DNA from: Petrolisthes cinctipes
Taxonomy: Eukaryota > Arthropoda > Malacostraca > Decapoda > Porcellanidae
Direction of reading: 5' to 3'
Assembly (NCBI GenBank): GCA_033782935.1
Contig: JAWQEG010001220.1
Span: 2,790,001 to 2,854,000, forward strand
DNA: 64,000 nt
Shown here: one piece after another, positions 22,408-35,687 of the stretch
Layout of the letters: each line of letters begins with the position of its first letter
Position numbering within the stretch: position 1 is the first letter of the stretch
Translations under genes and position numbers: made by a program
The notes under the pieces: model-generated
The model's database searches: none
What the model was told of the DNA's origin: nothing
Seen by the model: the letters and a program-made list of their open reading frames with translations, nothing else

Positions 22408-25400
22408 GTGTTAGAGTATTTTCAAAATACATGCTCAAAACATACTGAAAATCGATCTTTTAGGTGCACAAAAGTCGATATGTGCATGCATCTTCAGTAC
22501 CCGTTTATATCTCAAATTCAGGCTCAAAACACCCGAAAATTCAATATTTGGGGTCCCAGAAGCAATCTGTACATGCCTACTCAGTGCTAGAATATTTTCA
22601 AAATATAGGCTAAAAACATGCTAAAAATCGATCTTTTAGGTGCCAAAATGTCGATATCTCAAATTCAGTCCCAAAACACCCGAAAATTCGATATTTAGGG
22701 GTCCCAGAAGCGATCTGTACATGCCTACTCCGTGTTAGAGTATTTTCAAAATACATGCTCAAAACATACTGAAAATCGATCTTTTAGGTGCACAAAAGTC
22801 GATATGTGCATGCATCTTCAGTACCCGTTTATATCTCAAATTCAGGCTCAAAACACCCGAAAATTCAATATTTTGGGGTCCCAGAAGCAATCTGTACATG
22901 CCTACTCAGTGTTAGAGTATTTTCAAAATACAGGCCCAAAACATGCTGAAAATCGATATTTTAGATGCCCAAAGTCAATATGTGCATGTATCTTCTGTAC
23001 CCGTTTATATCTCAAATTCAGGCTCAAAACACCCGAAAATTCAATATTTTGGGGTCCCAGAAGCAATCTGTACATGCCTACACAGTGCTAGAATATTTTC
23101 AAAATATAGGCTAAAAACATGCTAAAAATCGACATTTTAGGTGCCAAAAAGTCGATATCTCAAATTCAGTCCCAAAACACCCGAAAATTCGATATTTAGG
23201 GGTCCCAGAAGCGATTTCTACATGCCTACTCCGTGTTAGAGTATTTTCAAAATACATGCTCAAAACTTACTAAAAATCGATCTTTTAGGTGCACAAAAGT
23301 CGATATGTGCATGCATCTTCAGTACCCATTTATATCTCAAATTCAGGCTCAAAACACCCGAAAATTCAATATTTTGGGGTCCCAGAAGCAATCTGTACAT
23401 GCCTACTCAGTGTTAGAGTATTTTCAAAATACAGGCCCAAAACATGCTGAAAATCGATATTTTAGATGCCCAAAGTCAATATGTGCATGTATCTTCTGTA
23501 CCCGTTTATATCTCAAATTCAGGCTCAAAACACCCGAAAATTCAATATTTTGGGGTCCCAGAAGCAATCTGTACATGCCTACACAGTGCTAGAATATTTT
23601 CAAAATATAGGCTAAAAACATGCTAAAAATCGACATTTTAGGTGCCAAAAAATCGATATCTCAAATTTAGTCCCAAAACACCCGAAAATTCGATATTTAG
23701 AGGTCCCAGAAGGTATCTGTACATGCCTACTCCGTGTTAGAGTATTTTCAAAATACAGGCCAAAAACATACTGAAAATCGATCTTTTAGGTGCCCAAAAG
23801 TCGATATGTGCTTGCATCTTCTGTACCCTTTTATATCTCAAATTCTGGCCCTAAACACCCGAAAATTCGATATTTTGGGGTCCCAGAAGCGATCTGTACA
23901 TGCCTACTCCGTGTTAGAGTATTTTCAAAATTCAGGCCCAAAACATGCTGAAAATCGATATTTTTGGTGCCCAAAGTCAATATGTGCATGTATCTTCTGT
24001 ACCCGTTTATATCTCAAATTCAGGCTCAAAACACCCGAAAATTCAATATTTTTGGGTCCCAGAAGCAATCTGTACATGCCTACTCAGTGCTAGAATATTT
24101 TCAAAATATAGGCTAAAAACATGCTAAAAATCGATCTTTTAGGTGCCAAAAAGTCGATATCTCAAATTCAGTCCCAAAACACCCGAAAATTCGATATTTA
24201 GGGGTCCCAGAAGCGATCTATACATGCCTACTCCGTGTTAGAGTATTTTCAAAATACATGCTCAAAACATACTGAAAATCGATCTTTTAGGTGCACAAAA
24301 GTCGATATGTGCATGCATCTTCAGTACCCGTTTATATCTCAAATTCAGGCTCAAAACACCCGAAAATTCAATATTTTGGGGTCCCAGAAGCCATCTGTAC
24401 ATGCCTGCTCAGTGTTAGAGTATTTTCAAAATTCAGGCCCAAAACATGCTGAAAATCGATATTTTTGGTGCCCAAAGTCAATATGTGCATGTATCTTCTG
24501 TACCCGTTTATATCTCAAATTCAGGCTCAAAACACCCGAAAATTCAATATTTTGGGGTCCCAGAAGCACTCTGTACATGCTTACTCAGTGCTAGAATATT
24601 TTCAAAATATAGGCTAAAAACATGCTAAAAATCGACATTTTTGGTGCCAAAAAGTCGATATCTCAAATTCAGTCCCAAAACACCCGAAAAATCGATATTT
24701 AGGGGTCCCAGAAGCGATCTGTACATGCCTACTCCGTGTTAGAGTATTTTCAAAATACATGCTCAAAACATACTGAAAATCGATATTTTAGATGCCCAAA
24801 GTCAATATGTGCATGTATCTTCTGTACCCGTTTATATCTCAAATTCAGGCTCAAAACACCCGAAAATTCAATATTTTGGGGTCCCAGAAGCAATCTGTAC
24901 ATGCCTACACAGTGCTAGAATATTTTCAAAATATAGGCTAAAAACATGCTAAAAATCGACATTTTAGGTGCCAAAAAATCGATATCTCAAATTCAGTCCC
25001 AAAACACCCGAAAATTCGATATTTAGAGGTCCCAGAAGGTATCTGTACATGCCTACTCCGTGTTAGAGTATTTTCAAAATACAGGCCAAAAACATACTGA
25101 AAATCGATCTTTTAGGTGCCCAAAAGTCGATATGTGCATGCATCTTCAGTACCCGTTTATATCTCAAATTCAGGCTCAAAACACCCGAAAATTCAATATT
25201 TTGGGGTCCCAGAAGCAATCTGTACATGCCTACTCAGTGTTTGAGTATTTTCAAAATACAGGCCCAAAACATGCTGAAAATCGATATTTTAGATGCCCAA
25301 AGTCAATATGTGCATGTATCTTCTGTACCCGTTTATATCTCAAATTCAGGCTCAAAACACCCGAAAATTCAATATTTTGGGGTCCCAGAAGCAATCTGTA

Positions 25401-25560
25401 CATGCCTACACAGTGCTAGAATATTTTCAAAATATAGGCTAAAAACATGCTAATAATCGACATTTTAGGTGCCAAAAAATAGATATCTCAAATTCAGTCT
25501 CAAAACACCCGAAAATTCGATATTTAGAGGTCCAAGAAGGTATCTGTACATGCCTACTCC
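22408..25560. repeat. Trimer series related to 33.8-35.3 kb and 36.9-38.4 kb
   Basis: Units: 22408 L1 (one G lost), 22584 S1, 22732 L1, 22909 L2, 23085 S2/S1, 23233 L1, 23410 L2, 23586 S2, 23734 L3, 23911 L4, 24087 S1, 24235 L1, 24412 L4, 24588 S2/S1, 24736 L1/L2, 24912 S2, 25060 L3/L1, 25237 L2, 25413 S2. Markers caaaatgtcg, gcgatttctac, acttactaaa, acccatttat and gtgcttgcatc recur at +11,434 and +14,458 bp. Three chimeric long units lie in the last 1 kb. Confidence 0.84.
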
Positions 25561-28332
25561 GTGTTAGAGTATTTTCAAAATACAGGCCAAAAACATACTG
25601 AAAATCGATCTTTTAGGGGCCCAAAAGTCGATATGTGCATGCATCTTCTGTACCCGTTTATATCTCAAATTTTGGCCCTAAACACCCGAAAATTCGATAT
25701 TTTGGGGTCCCAGAAGCGATCTGTACATGCCTACTCCGTGTTAGAGTATTTTCAAAATTCAGGCCCAAAACATGCTGAAAATCGATATTTTTGGTGCCCA
25801 AAGTCAATATGTGCATGTATCTTCTGTACCCGTTTATATCTCAAATTCAGGCTCAAAACACCCGAAAAATCAATATTTTGGGGTCCCAGAAGCAATCTGT
25901 ACATGCCTACTCAGTGCTAGAATATTTTCAAAATATAGGCTAAAAACATGCTAAAAATCGATCCTTTAGGTGCCAAAAAGTCGATATCTCAAATTCAGTC
26001 CCAAAACACCCGAAAATTCGCTATTTAGAGGTCACAGAAGCGATCTGTACATGCCTACTCCGTGTTAGAGTATTTTCAAAATACATGCTCAAAACATACT
26101 GAAAATCGATCTATTAGGTGCCCAAAAGTCGATATGTGCATTCATCTTCTGTACCCGTTTATATCTCAAATTCTGGCCCTAAACACCCGAAAATTCGATA
26201 TTTTGGGGTCCCAGAAGCGATCTGTACATGCCTACTCCGTGTTAGAGTATTTTCAAAATTCAGGCCCAAAACATGCTGAAAATCGATATTTTTGGTGCCC
26301 AAAGTCAATATGTGCATGTATCTTCTGTACCCGTTTATATCTCAAATTCAGGCTCAAAACACATGAAAATTCAATATTTTGGGGTCCCAGAAGCAATCTG
26401 TACAGTGCTAGAATATTTTCAAAATATAGGCTAGAAACATGCTAAAAATCGATCTTTTAGGTGCCAAAAAGTCGATATCTCAAATTCAGTCCCAAAACAC
26501 CCGAAAATTCGATATTTAGGGGTCCCAGAAGCGATCTGTACATGCCTACTCCGTGTTAGAGTATTTTCAAAATACATGCTCAAAACATACTGGAAATCGA
26601 TCTTTTAGGTGCACAAAAATCGATATGTGCATGCATCTTCAGTACCCGTTTATATCTCAAATTCAGGCTCAAAACACCCGAAAATTCAATATTTTGGGGT
26701 CCCAGAAGCAATCTGTACAGTGTTAGAGTATTTTCAAAATACAGGCCCAAAACATGCTGAAAATCGATATTTTAGATGCCCAAAGTCAATATGTGCATGT
26801 ATCTTCTGTACCCGTTTATATCTCAAATTCAGGCTCAAAACACCCGAAAATTCAATATTTTGGGGTCCCAGAAGCAATCTGTACATGCCTACACAGTGCT
26901 AGAATATTTTTAAAATATAGGCTAAAAACATGCTAAAAATCGATATTATAGGTGCCAAAAAATCGATATCTCAAATTCAGTCCCATAACACCCGAAAATT
27001 CGATATTTAGAGGTCCCAGAAGGTATCTGTACATGCCTACTCCGTGTTAGAGTATTTTCAAAATACAGGCCAAAAACATACTGAAAATCGATCTTTTAGG
27101 TGCCCAAAAGTCGATATGTGCATTCATCTTCTGTACCCGTTTATATCTCAAATTCTGGCCCTAAACACCCGAAAATTCGATATTTAGGGGTCTCAGAAGC
27201 AATCTGTACATGCCTACTCAGTGCTAGAATATTTTCAAAATATAGGCTAAAAACATGCTAAAAATCGATCTTTTAGGTGCCAAAAAGTCGATATCTCAAA
27301 TTTAGTCCCAAAACACCCGAAAATTCAATATTTTGGGGTCCCAGAAGCAATCTGTACAGTGCTAGAATATTTTCAAAATATAGGCCAAAAACATGCTAAA
27401 AATCGATCTTTTAGGTGCCAAAAAGTCGATATCTCAAATTCAGTCCCAAAACACCCGAAAATTCAATATTTTGGGGTTCCAGAAGCAATCTGTACATGCC
27501 TACTCAGTGCCAGAATATTTTCAAAATATAGGCTAAAAACATGCTAAAAATCGATCTTTTAGGTGCCAAAAAGTCGATATCTCAAATTTAGTCCCAAAAC
27601 ACCAGAAAATTCGATATTTTAGGGCCCCAGAAGCGATCTGTACATGCCTACTCCGTGTTAGAGTATTTTCAAAATACATGCTTAAAACATACTGAAAATC
27701 GATCTTTTAAGTGCACAAAAGTCGATATGTGCATGCATCTTCAGTACCCGTTTATATCTCAAATTCAGGCTCAAAACACCCGAAAATTCAATATTTTGGG
27801 GTTCCAGAAGCAATCTGTACATGCCTACTCAGTGTTAGAGTATTTTCAAAATACATGCTCAAAACATACTGAAAATCGATCTTTTAGGTGCACAAAAGTC
27901 GATATGTGCATGCATCTTCAGTACCCGTTTATATCTCAAATTCAGGCTCAAAACACCTGAAAATTCAATATTTTAGGGTCCCATAAGCAATCTGTACATG
28001 CCTACTCAGTGTTAGAGTATTTTCAAAATACAGGCCCAAAACATGCTGAAAATCGTTATTTTAGATGCCCAAAGTCAATATGTGCATGTATCTTCTGTAC
28101 CCGTTTATATCTCAAATTCAGGCTCAAAACACCCGAAAATTCAATATTTTGGGGTCCCAGAAGCAATCTGTACATGCCTACACAGTGCTAGAATATTTTC
28201 AAAATATAGGCTAAAAACATGCTAAAAATCGATCTTTTAGGTGCCAAAAAGTCGATATCTCAAATTCAGTCCCAAAACACCCGAAAATTCGATATTTAGA
28301 GGTCCCAGAAGCGATCTGTACATGCCTACTCC
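25561..28332. repeat. Irregular block with a run of three short monomers
   Basis: Units: 25561 L3 (ttaggggccc), 25738 L4, 25914 S1 variant, 26062 L1/L3, 26239 L4d, 26405 S1 (ctagaaac), 26553 L1d, 26720 L2, 26896 S2 (gatattatagg), 27044 L3, 27221 S1d (138 bp), 27359 S1, 27507 S1, 27655 L1, 27832 L1, 28009 L2 (cgttatttt), 28185 S1. The three adjacent short units and the L1-L1 pair break the trimer rule. Several markers recur between 38.7 and 44.3 kb. Confidence 0.82.
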
Positions 28333-28990
28333 GTGTTAGAGTATTTTGAAAATACATGCTCAAAACATACTGAAAATCGATCTTTTAGGTGCACAAAAGT
28401 CACTATGTGCATGCATCTTCAGTGCCCGTTTATATCTCAAATTCAGGCTCAAAACACCCGAAAATTCAATATTTTGGGGTCGCAGAAGCAATCTGTACAT
28501 GCCTACTCAGTGTTAGAGTATTTTCAAAATACAGGCCCAAAACATGCTGAAAATCGATATTTTAGATGCCCAAAGTCAATATGTGCATGTATCTTCTGTA
28601 CCCGTTTATATCTCAAATTCAGGCTCAAAACTCCCGAAAATTCAATATTTTGGGGTCCCAGAAGCAATCTGTACAGTGCTAGAATATTTTCAAAATATAG
28701 GCTAAAAACATGCTAAAAATCGATCTTTTAGGTGCCAAAAAGTCGATATCTCAAATTCAGTCCCAAAACACCCGAAAATTCGATATTTAGGGGTCCCAGA
28801 AGCGATCTGTACATGCCTACTCCGTGTTAGAGTATTTTCAAAATACATGCTCAAAACATACTGAAAATCGATCTTTTAGGTGCACAAAAGTCGATATGTG
28901 CATGCATCTTCAGTACCCGTTTATATCTCAAATTCAGGCTCAAAACACCCGAAAATTCAATATATTGGGGTCCCAGAAGCAATCTGTACA
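28333..28990. repeat. L1-L2d-S1-L1d linker block
   Basis: Units: 28333 L1 (gtattttgaaaa, gtcactatg), 28510 L2d (166 bp), 28676 S1, 28824 L1d (167 bp). Two consecutive long units carry the 10-bp tail deletion. The S1-L1d-L2-S2-L3 order from 28676 resembles that from 26405 at a shift of 2,271 bp. Confidence 0.8.
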
Positions 28991-31661
28991 GTGTTAGAGT
29001 ATTTTCAAAATACAGGCCCAAAACATGCTGAAAATCGATATTTTAGATGCCCAAAGTCAATATGTGCATGTATCTTCTGTACCCGTTTATATCTCAAATT
29101 CAGGCTCAAAACACCCGAAAATTCAATATTTTGGGGTCCCAGAAGCAATCTGTACATGCCTACACAGTGCTAGAATATTTTCAAAATATAGGCTAAAAAC
29201 ATGCTAAAAATCGACATTTTAGTTGCCAAAAAATCGATATCTCAAATTCAGTCCCAAAACACCCGAAAATTCGATATTTAGAGGTCCCAGAAGGTATCTG
29301 TACATGCCTACTCCGTGTTAGAGTATTTTCAAAATACAGGCCAAAAACATACTGAAAATCGATCTTTTAGGTGCCCAAAAGTCGATATGTGCATGCATCT
29401 TCTGTACCCGTTTATATCTTAAATTCTGGCCCTAAACACCCGAAAATTCGATATTTTGGGGTCCCAGAAGCGATCTGTACATGCCTACTCCGTGTTAGAG
29501 TATTTTTAAAGTTCAGGCCCAAAACATGCTGAAAATCGATATTTTTGGTGCCCAAAGTCAATATGTGCATGTATCTTCTGTACACGTTTATATCTCAAAT
29601 TCAGGCTCAAAACACCCGAAAATTCAATATTTTGGGGTCCCAGAAGCAATCTGTACATGCCTAGACAGTGCTAGAATATTTTCAAAATATAGGCTAAAAA
29701 CATGCTGAAAATCGACATTTTAGGTGCCAAAAAATCGATATCTCAAATTCAGTCCCAAAACACCCGAAAATTCGATATTTAGAGGTCCCAGAAGGTATCT
29801 GTACATGCCTACTCCGTGTTAGAGTATTTTCAGAATACAGTCCAAAAACATACTGAAAATCGATCTTTTAGGTGCCCAAAAGTCGATATGTGCATGCATC
29901 TTCTGTACCCGTTTATATCTCAAATTCTGGCCCTAAACACCCGAAAATTCGATATATTGGGGTCCCAGAAGCAATCTGTACATGCCTACTCCGTGTTAGA
30001 GTATTTTCAAAATTCATGCCCAAAACATGCTGAAAATCGATATTTTTGGTGCCCAAAGTCAATATGTGCATGTATCTTCTGTACCCGTTTATATCTCAAA
30101 TTCAGGCTCAAAACACCCGAAAATTCGATATTTAGAGGTCCCAGAAGGTATCTGTACATGCCTACTCCGTGTTAGAGTATTTTCAAAATACAGGCCAAAA
30201 ACATACTGAAAATCGATCTTTTAGGTGCCCAAAAGTCGATATGTGCATGCATCTTCTGTACCCGTTTATATCTCAAATTCTGGCCCTAAACACCCGAAAA
30301 TTCGATATTTTGGGGTCCCAGAAGCGATCTGTACATGCCTACTCCGTGTTAGAGTATTTTCAAAATTCATGCCCAAAACATGCTGAAAATCGATATTTTT
30401 GGTGCCCAAAGTCAATATGTGCATGTATCTTCTGTACCCGTTTATATCTCAAATTCAGGCTCAAAACACCCGAAAATTCAATATTTTGGGGTCCCAGAAG
30501 CAATCTGTACATGCCTACACAGTGCTAGAATATTTTCAAAATATAGGCTAAAAACATGCTAAAAATCGACATTTTAGGTGCCAAAAAATCGATATCTCAA
30601 ATTCAGTCCCAAAACACCCGAAAATTCGATATTTAGACGTCCCAGAGGGATCTGTACATGCCTACTCCGTGTTAGAGTATTTTCAAAATACAGGCCAAAA
30701 ACATACTGAAAATCGATCATTTAGGTGCCCAAAAGTCGATATGTGCATGCATCTTCTGTACCCGTTTATATCTCAAATTCAGGCCCTAAACACCCGAAAA
30801 TTCGATATTTTGGGGTCCCAGAAGCGATCTGTGCATGCCTACTTCGTGTTAGAGTATTTTCAAAATTCAGGCCCAAAACATGCTGAAAATCGATATTTTT
30901 GGTGCCCAAAGTCAATATGTGCATGTATCTTCTGTACCCGTTTATATCTCAAATTCAGGCTCGAAACACCCGAAAATTCAATATTTTGGGGTCCCAGAAG
31001 CAATCTGTACATGCCTACTCAGTGCTAGAATATTTTCAAAATATAGGCTAAAAACATGCTAAAAATCGATCTTTTAGGTGCCAAAAAGTCGATATCTCAA
31101 ATTCAGTCCCAAAACACCCGAAAATTCGATATTTAGGGGTCCCAGAAGCGATCTGTACATGCCTACTCCGTGTTAGAGTATTTTCAAAATACATGCTCAA
31201 AACATACTGAAAATCGATCTTTTAGGTGCACAAAAGTCGATATGTGCATGCATCTTCAGTACCCGTTTATATATCAAATTCAGGCTCAAAACACCCGAAA
31301 ATTCAATATTTTGGGGTCCCAGAAGCAATCTGTACAGTGCTAGAATATTTTCAAAATATAGGCTAAAAACATGCTAAAAATCGATCTTTTAGGTGCCAAA
31401 AAGTCGATATCTCAAATTCAGTCCCAAAACACCCGAAAATTCGATATTTAGGGGTCCCAGAAGCGATCTGTACATGCCTACTCCGTGTTAGAGTATTTTC
31501 AAAATACATGCTCAAAACATACTGAAAATCGATCTTTTAGGTGCACAAAAGTCGATATGTGCATGCATCTTCAGTACCCGTTTATATCTCAAATTCAGGC
31601 TCAAAACACCCGAAAATTCAATATATTGGGGTCCCAGAAGCAATCTGTACATGCCTACTCA
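28991..31661. repeat. First unit of a 2,671-bp tandem duplication
   Basis: Units: 28991 L2, 29167 S2, 29315 L3, 29492 L4, 29668 S2, 29816 L3, 29993 L4, 30169 L3, 30346 L4, 30522 S2 (147 bp), 30669 L3, 30846 L4, 31022 S1, 31170 L1d, 31337 S1, 31485 L1. Markers tagttgccaaa, tatcttaaattc, tttttaaagttc, gtacacg, ttttcagaatac and gacgtcccagaggg recur 2,671 bp later. The L4 at 29993 ends with an S2-type tail and is followed directly by L3. Confidence 0.87.
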
Positions 31662-34342
31662 GTGTTAGAGTATTTTCAAAATACAGGCCCAAAACATGCT
31701 GAAAATCGATATTTTAGATGCCCAAAGTCAATATGTGCATGTATCTTCTGTACCCGTTTATATCTCAAATTCAGGCTCAAAACACCCGAAAATTCAATAT
31801 TTTGGGGTCCCAGAAGCAATCTGTACATGCCTACACAGTGCTAGAATATTTTCAAAATATAGGCTAAAAACATGCTAAAAATAGACATTTTAGTTGCCAA
31901 AAAATCGATATCTCAAATTCAGTCCCAAAACACCCGAAAATTCGATATTTAGAGGTCCCAGAAGGTATCTGTACATGCCTACTCCGTGTTAGAGTATTTT
32001 CAAAATACAGGCCAAAAACATACTGAAAATCGATCTTTTAGGTGCCCAAAAGTCGATATGTGCATGCATCTTCTGTACCCGTTTATATCTTAAATTCTGG
32101 CCCTAAACACCCGAAAATTCGATATTTTGGGGTCCCAGAAGCGATCTGTACATGCCTACTCCGTGTTAGAGTATTTTTAAAGTTCAGGCCCAAAACATGC
32201 TGAAAATCGATATTTTTGGTGCCCAAAGTCAATATGTGCATGTATCTTCTGTACACGTTTATATCTCAAATTCAGGCTCAAAACACCCGAAAATTCAATA
32301 TTTTGGGGTCCCAGAAGCAATCTGTACATGCCTACACAGTGCTAGAATATTTTCAAAATATAGGCTAAAAACATGCTGAAAATCGACATTTTAGGTGCCA
32401 AAAAATCGATATCTCAAATTCAGTCCCAAAACACCCGAAAATTCGATATTTAGAGGTCCCAGAAGGTATCTGTACATGCCTACTCCGTGTTAGAGTATTT
32501 TCAGAATACAGTCCAAAAACATACTGAAAATCGATCTTTTAGGTGCCCAAAAGTCGATATGTGCATGCATCTTCTGTACCCGTTTATATCTCAAATTCTG
32601 GCCCTAAATACCCGAAAATTCGATATTTTGGGGTCCCAGAAGCAATCTGTACATGCCTACTCCGTGTTAGAGTATTTTCAAAATTCATGCCCAAAACATG
32701 CTGAAAATCGATATTTTTGGTGCCCAAAGTCAATATGTGCATGTATCTTCTGTACCCGTTTATATCTCAAATTCAGGCTCAAAACACCCGAAAATTCGAT
32801 ATTTAGAGGTCCCAGAAGGTATCTGTACATGCCTACTCCGTGTTAGAGTATTTTCAAAATACAGGCCAAAAACATACTGAAAATCGATCTTTTAGGTGCC
32901 CAAAAGTCGATATGTGCATGCATCTTCTGTACCCGTTTATATCTCAAATTCTGGCCCTAAACACCCGAAAATTCGATATTTTGGGGTCCCAGAAGCGATC
33001 TGTACATGCCTACTCCGTGTTAGAGTATTTTCAAAATTCATGCCCAAAACATGCTGAAAATCGATATTTTTGGTGCCCAAAGTCAATATATGCATGTATC
33101 TTCTGTACCCGTTTATATCTCAAATTCAGGCTCAAAACACCCGAAAATTCAATATTTTGGGGTCCCAGAAGCAATCTGTACATGCCTACACAGTGCTAGA
33201 ATATTTTCAAAATATAGGCTAAAAACATGCTAAAAATCGACATTTTAGGTGCCAAAAAATCGATATCTCAAATTCAGTCCCAAAACACCCGAAAATTCGA
33301 TATTTAGACGTCCCAGAGGGATCTGTACATGCCTACTCCGTGTTAGAGTATTTTCAAAATACAGGCCAAAAACATACTGAAAATCGATCATTTAGGTGCC
33401 CAAAAGTCGATATGTGCATGCATCTTCTGTACCCGTATATTTCTCAAATTCAGGCCCTAAACACCCGAAAATTCGATATTTTGGGGTCCCAGAAGCGATC
33501 TGTACATGCCTACTTCGTGTTAGAGTATTTTCAAAATTCAGGCCCAAAACATGCTGAAAATCGATATTTTTGGTGCCCAAAGTCAATATGTGCATGTATC
33601 TTCTGTACCCGTTTATATCTCAAATTCAGGCTCGAAACACCCGAAAATTCAATATTTTGGGGTCCCAGAAGCAATCTGTACATGCCTACTCAGTGCTAGA
33701 ATATTTTCAAAATATAGGCTAAAAACATGCTAAAAATCGATCTTTTAGGTGCCAAAAAGTCGATATCTCAAATTCAGTCCCAAAACACCCGAAAATTCGA
33801 TATTTAGGGGTCCCAGAAGCGATCTGTACATGCCTACTCCGTGTTAGAGTATTTTCAAAATACATGCTCAAAACATACTGAAAATCGATCTTTTAGGTGC
33901 ACAAAAGTCGATATGTGCATGCATCTTCAGTACCCGTTTATATATCAAATTCAGGCTCAAAACACCCGAAAATTCAATATTTTGGGGTCCCAGAAGCAAT
34001 CTGTACATGCCTACACAGTGCTAGAATATTTTCAAAATATAGGCTAAAAACATGCTAAAAATCGATCTTTTAGGTGCCAAAATGTCGATATCTCAAATTC
34101 AGTCCCAAAACACCCGAAAATTCGATATTTAGGGGTCCCAGAAGCGATCTGTACATGCCTACTTCGTGTTAGAGTATTTTCAAAATACATGCTCAAAACA
34201 TACTGAAAATCGATCTTTTAGGTGCACAAAAGTCGATATGTGCATGCATCTTCAGTACCCGTTTATATCTCAAATTCAGGCTCAAAACACCCGAAAATTC
34301 AATATTTTGGGGTCCCAGAAGCAATCTGTACATGCATGCTCA
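31662..34342. repeat. Second unit of the 2,671-bp duplication
   Basis: Units: 31662 L2, 31838 S2, 31986 L3, 32163 L4, 32339 S2, 32487 L3, 32664 L4 (S2 tail), 32840 L3, 33017 L4, 33193 S2, 33340 L3, 33517 L4, 33693 S1, 33841 L1, 34018 S1, 34166 L1. It carries the private markers of 28,991-31,661. Differences include aatatatgcatg near 33,086, cccgtatatttctc near 33,434, and a complete L1 at 33841 where the first unit has L1d. Confidence 0.85.
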
Positions 34343-35584
34343 GTGTTAGAGTATTTTCAAAATACAGGCCCAAAACATGCTAAAAATCGATATTTTAGAT
34401 GCCCAAAGTCAATATGTGCATGTATCTTCTGTACCCGTTTATATCTCAAATTCAGGCTCAAAACACCCGAAAATTAGATATTTTGGGGTCCCAGAAGCAA
34501 TCTGTACATGCCTACACAGTGCTAGAATATTTTCAAAATATAGGCTAAAAACATGCTAAAAATCGACATTTTAGGTGCCAAAAAGTCGATATCTCAAATT
34601 CAGTCCCAAAACACCCGAAAATTCGATATTTAGGGGTCCCAGAAGCGATTTCTACATGCCTACTCCGTGTTAGAGTATTTACAAAATACATGCTCAAAAC
34701 TTACTAAAAATCGATCTTTTAGGTGCACAAAAGTCGATATGTGCATGCATCTTCAGTACCCATTTATATCTCAAATTCAGGCTCAAAACACCCGAAAATT
34801 CAATATTTTGGGGTCCCAGAAGCAATCTGTACATGCCTACTCAGTGTTAGAGTATTTTCAAAATACAGGCCCAAAACATGCTGAAAATCGATATTTTAGA
34901 TGCCCAAAGTCAATATGTTCATGTATCTTCTGTACCCGTTTATATCTCAAATTCAGGCTCAAAACACCCGAAAATTCAATATTTTGGGGTCCCAGAAGCA
35001 ATCTGTACATGCCTACACAGTGCTAGAATATTTTCAAAATATAGGCTAAAAACATGCTAAAAATCGACATTTTAGGTGCCAAAAAATCGATATCTCAAAT
35101 TTAGTCCCAAAACACCCGAAAATTCGATATTTAGAGGTCCCAGAAGGTATCTGTACATGCCTACTCCGTGTTAGAGTATTTTCAAAATACAGGCCAAAAA
35201 CATACTGAAAATCGATCTTTTAGGTGCCCAAAAGTAGATATGTGCTTGCATCTTCTGTACCCGTTTATATCTCAAATTCTGGCCCTAAACATCCGAAAAT
35301 TCGATATTTTGGGGTCCCAGAAGCGATCTGTACATGCCTACTCCGTGTTAGAGTATTTTCAAAATTCATGCCCAAAACATGCTGAAAATCGATATTTTAG
35401 ATGCCCAAAGTCAATATGTGCATGTATCTTCTGTACCCGTTTATATCTCAAATTCAGGCTCAAAACACCCGAAAATTCAATATTTTGGGGTCCCAGAAGC
35501 AATCTGTACAGTGCTAGAATATTTTCAAAATATAGGCTAAAAACATGCTAAAAATCGATCTTTTAGGTGCCAAAAAGTCGATAT
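32561..35584. repeat. First unit of a 3,024-bp tandem duplication
   Basis: The unit runs from inside the L3 at 32487 to inside the short monomer at 35511. Content after the partial L3: 32664 L4, 32840 L3, 33017 L4, 33193 S2, 33340 L3, 33517 L4, 33693 S1, 33841 L1, 34018 S1, 34166 L1, 34343 L2, 34519 S2/S1, 34667 L1, 34844 L2, 35020 S2, 35168 L3, 35345 L4/L2d, 35511 S1 head. It overlaps the second 2,671-bp unit, so it arose after that duplication. Confidence 0.9.
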
Positions 35585-35687
35585 GTGCATGCATCTTCTG
35601 TACCCGTTTATATCTCAAATTCTGGCCCTAAACACCCGAAAATTCGATATTTTGGGGTCCCAGAAGCAATCTGTACATGCCTACTCC
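35511..35687. repeat. S1/L3 chimeric monomer at the 3,024-bp duplication junction
   Basis: Bases 35,511-35,572 are S1 (ataggctaaaaacatgc, ggtgccaaaaag). From 35,585 the unit is L3 (gtgcatgcatcttctg, aattctggccctaaac). The switch lies within the 12 bases aaaagtcgatat at 35,573-35,584, which both classes share. The S1 part matches the intact S1 at 38535 and the L3 part matches the L3 at 32487, as expected for one unequal exchange. Confidence 0.88.
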
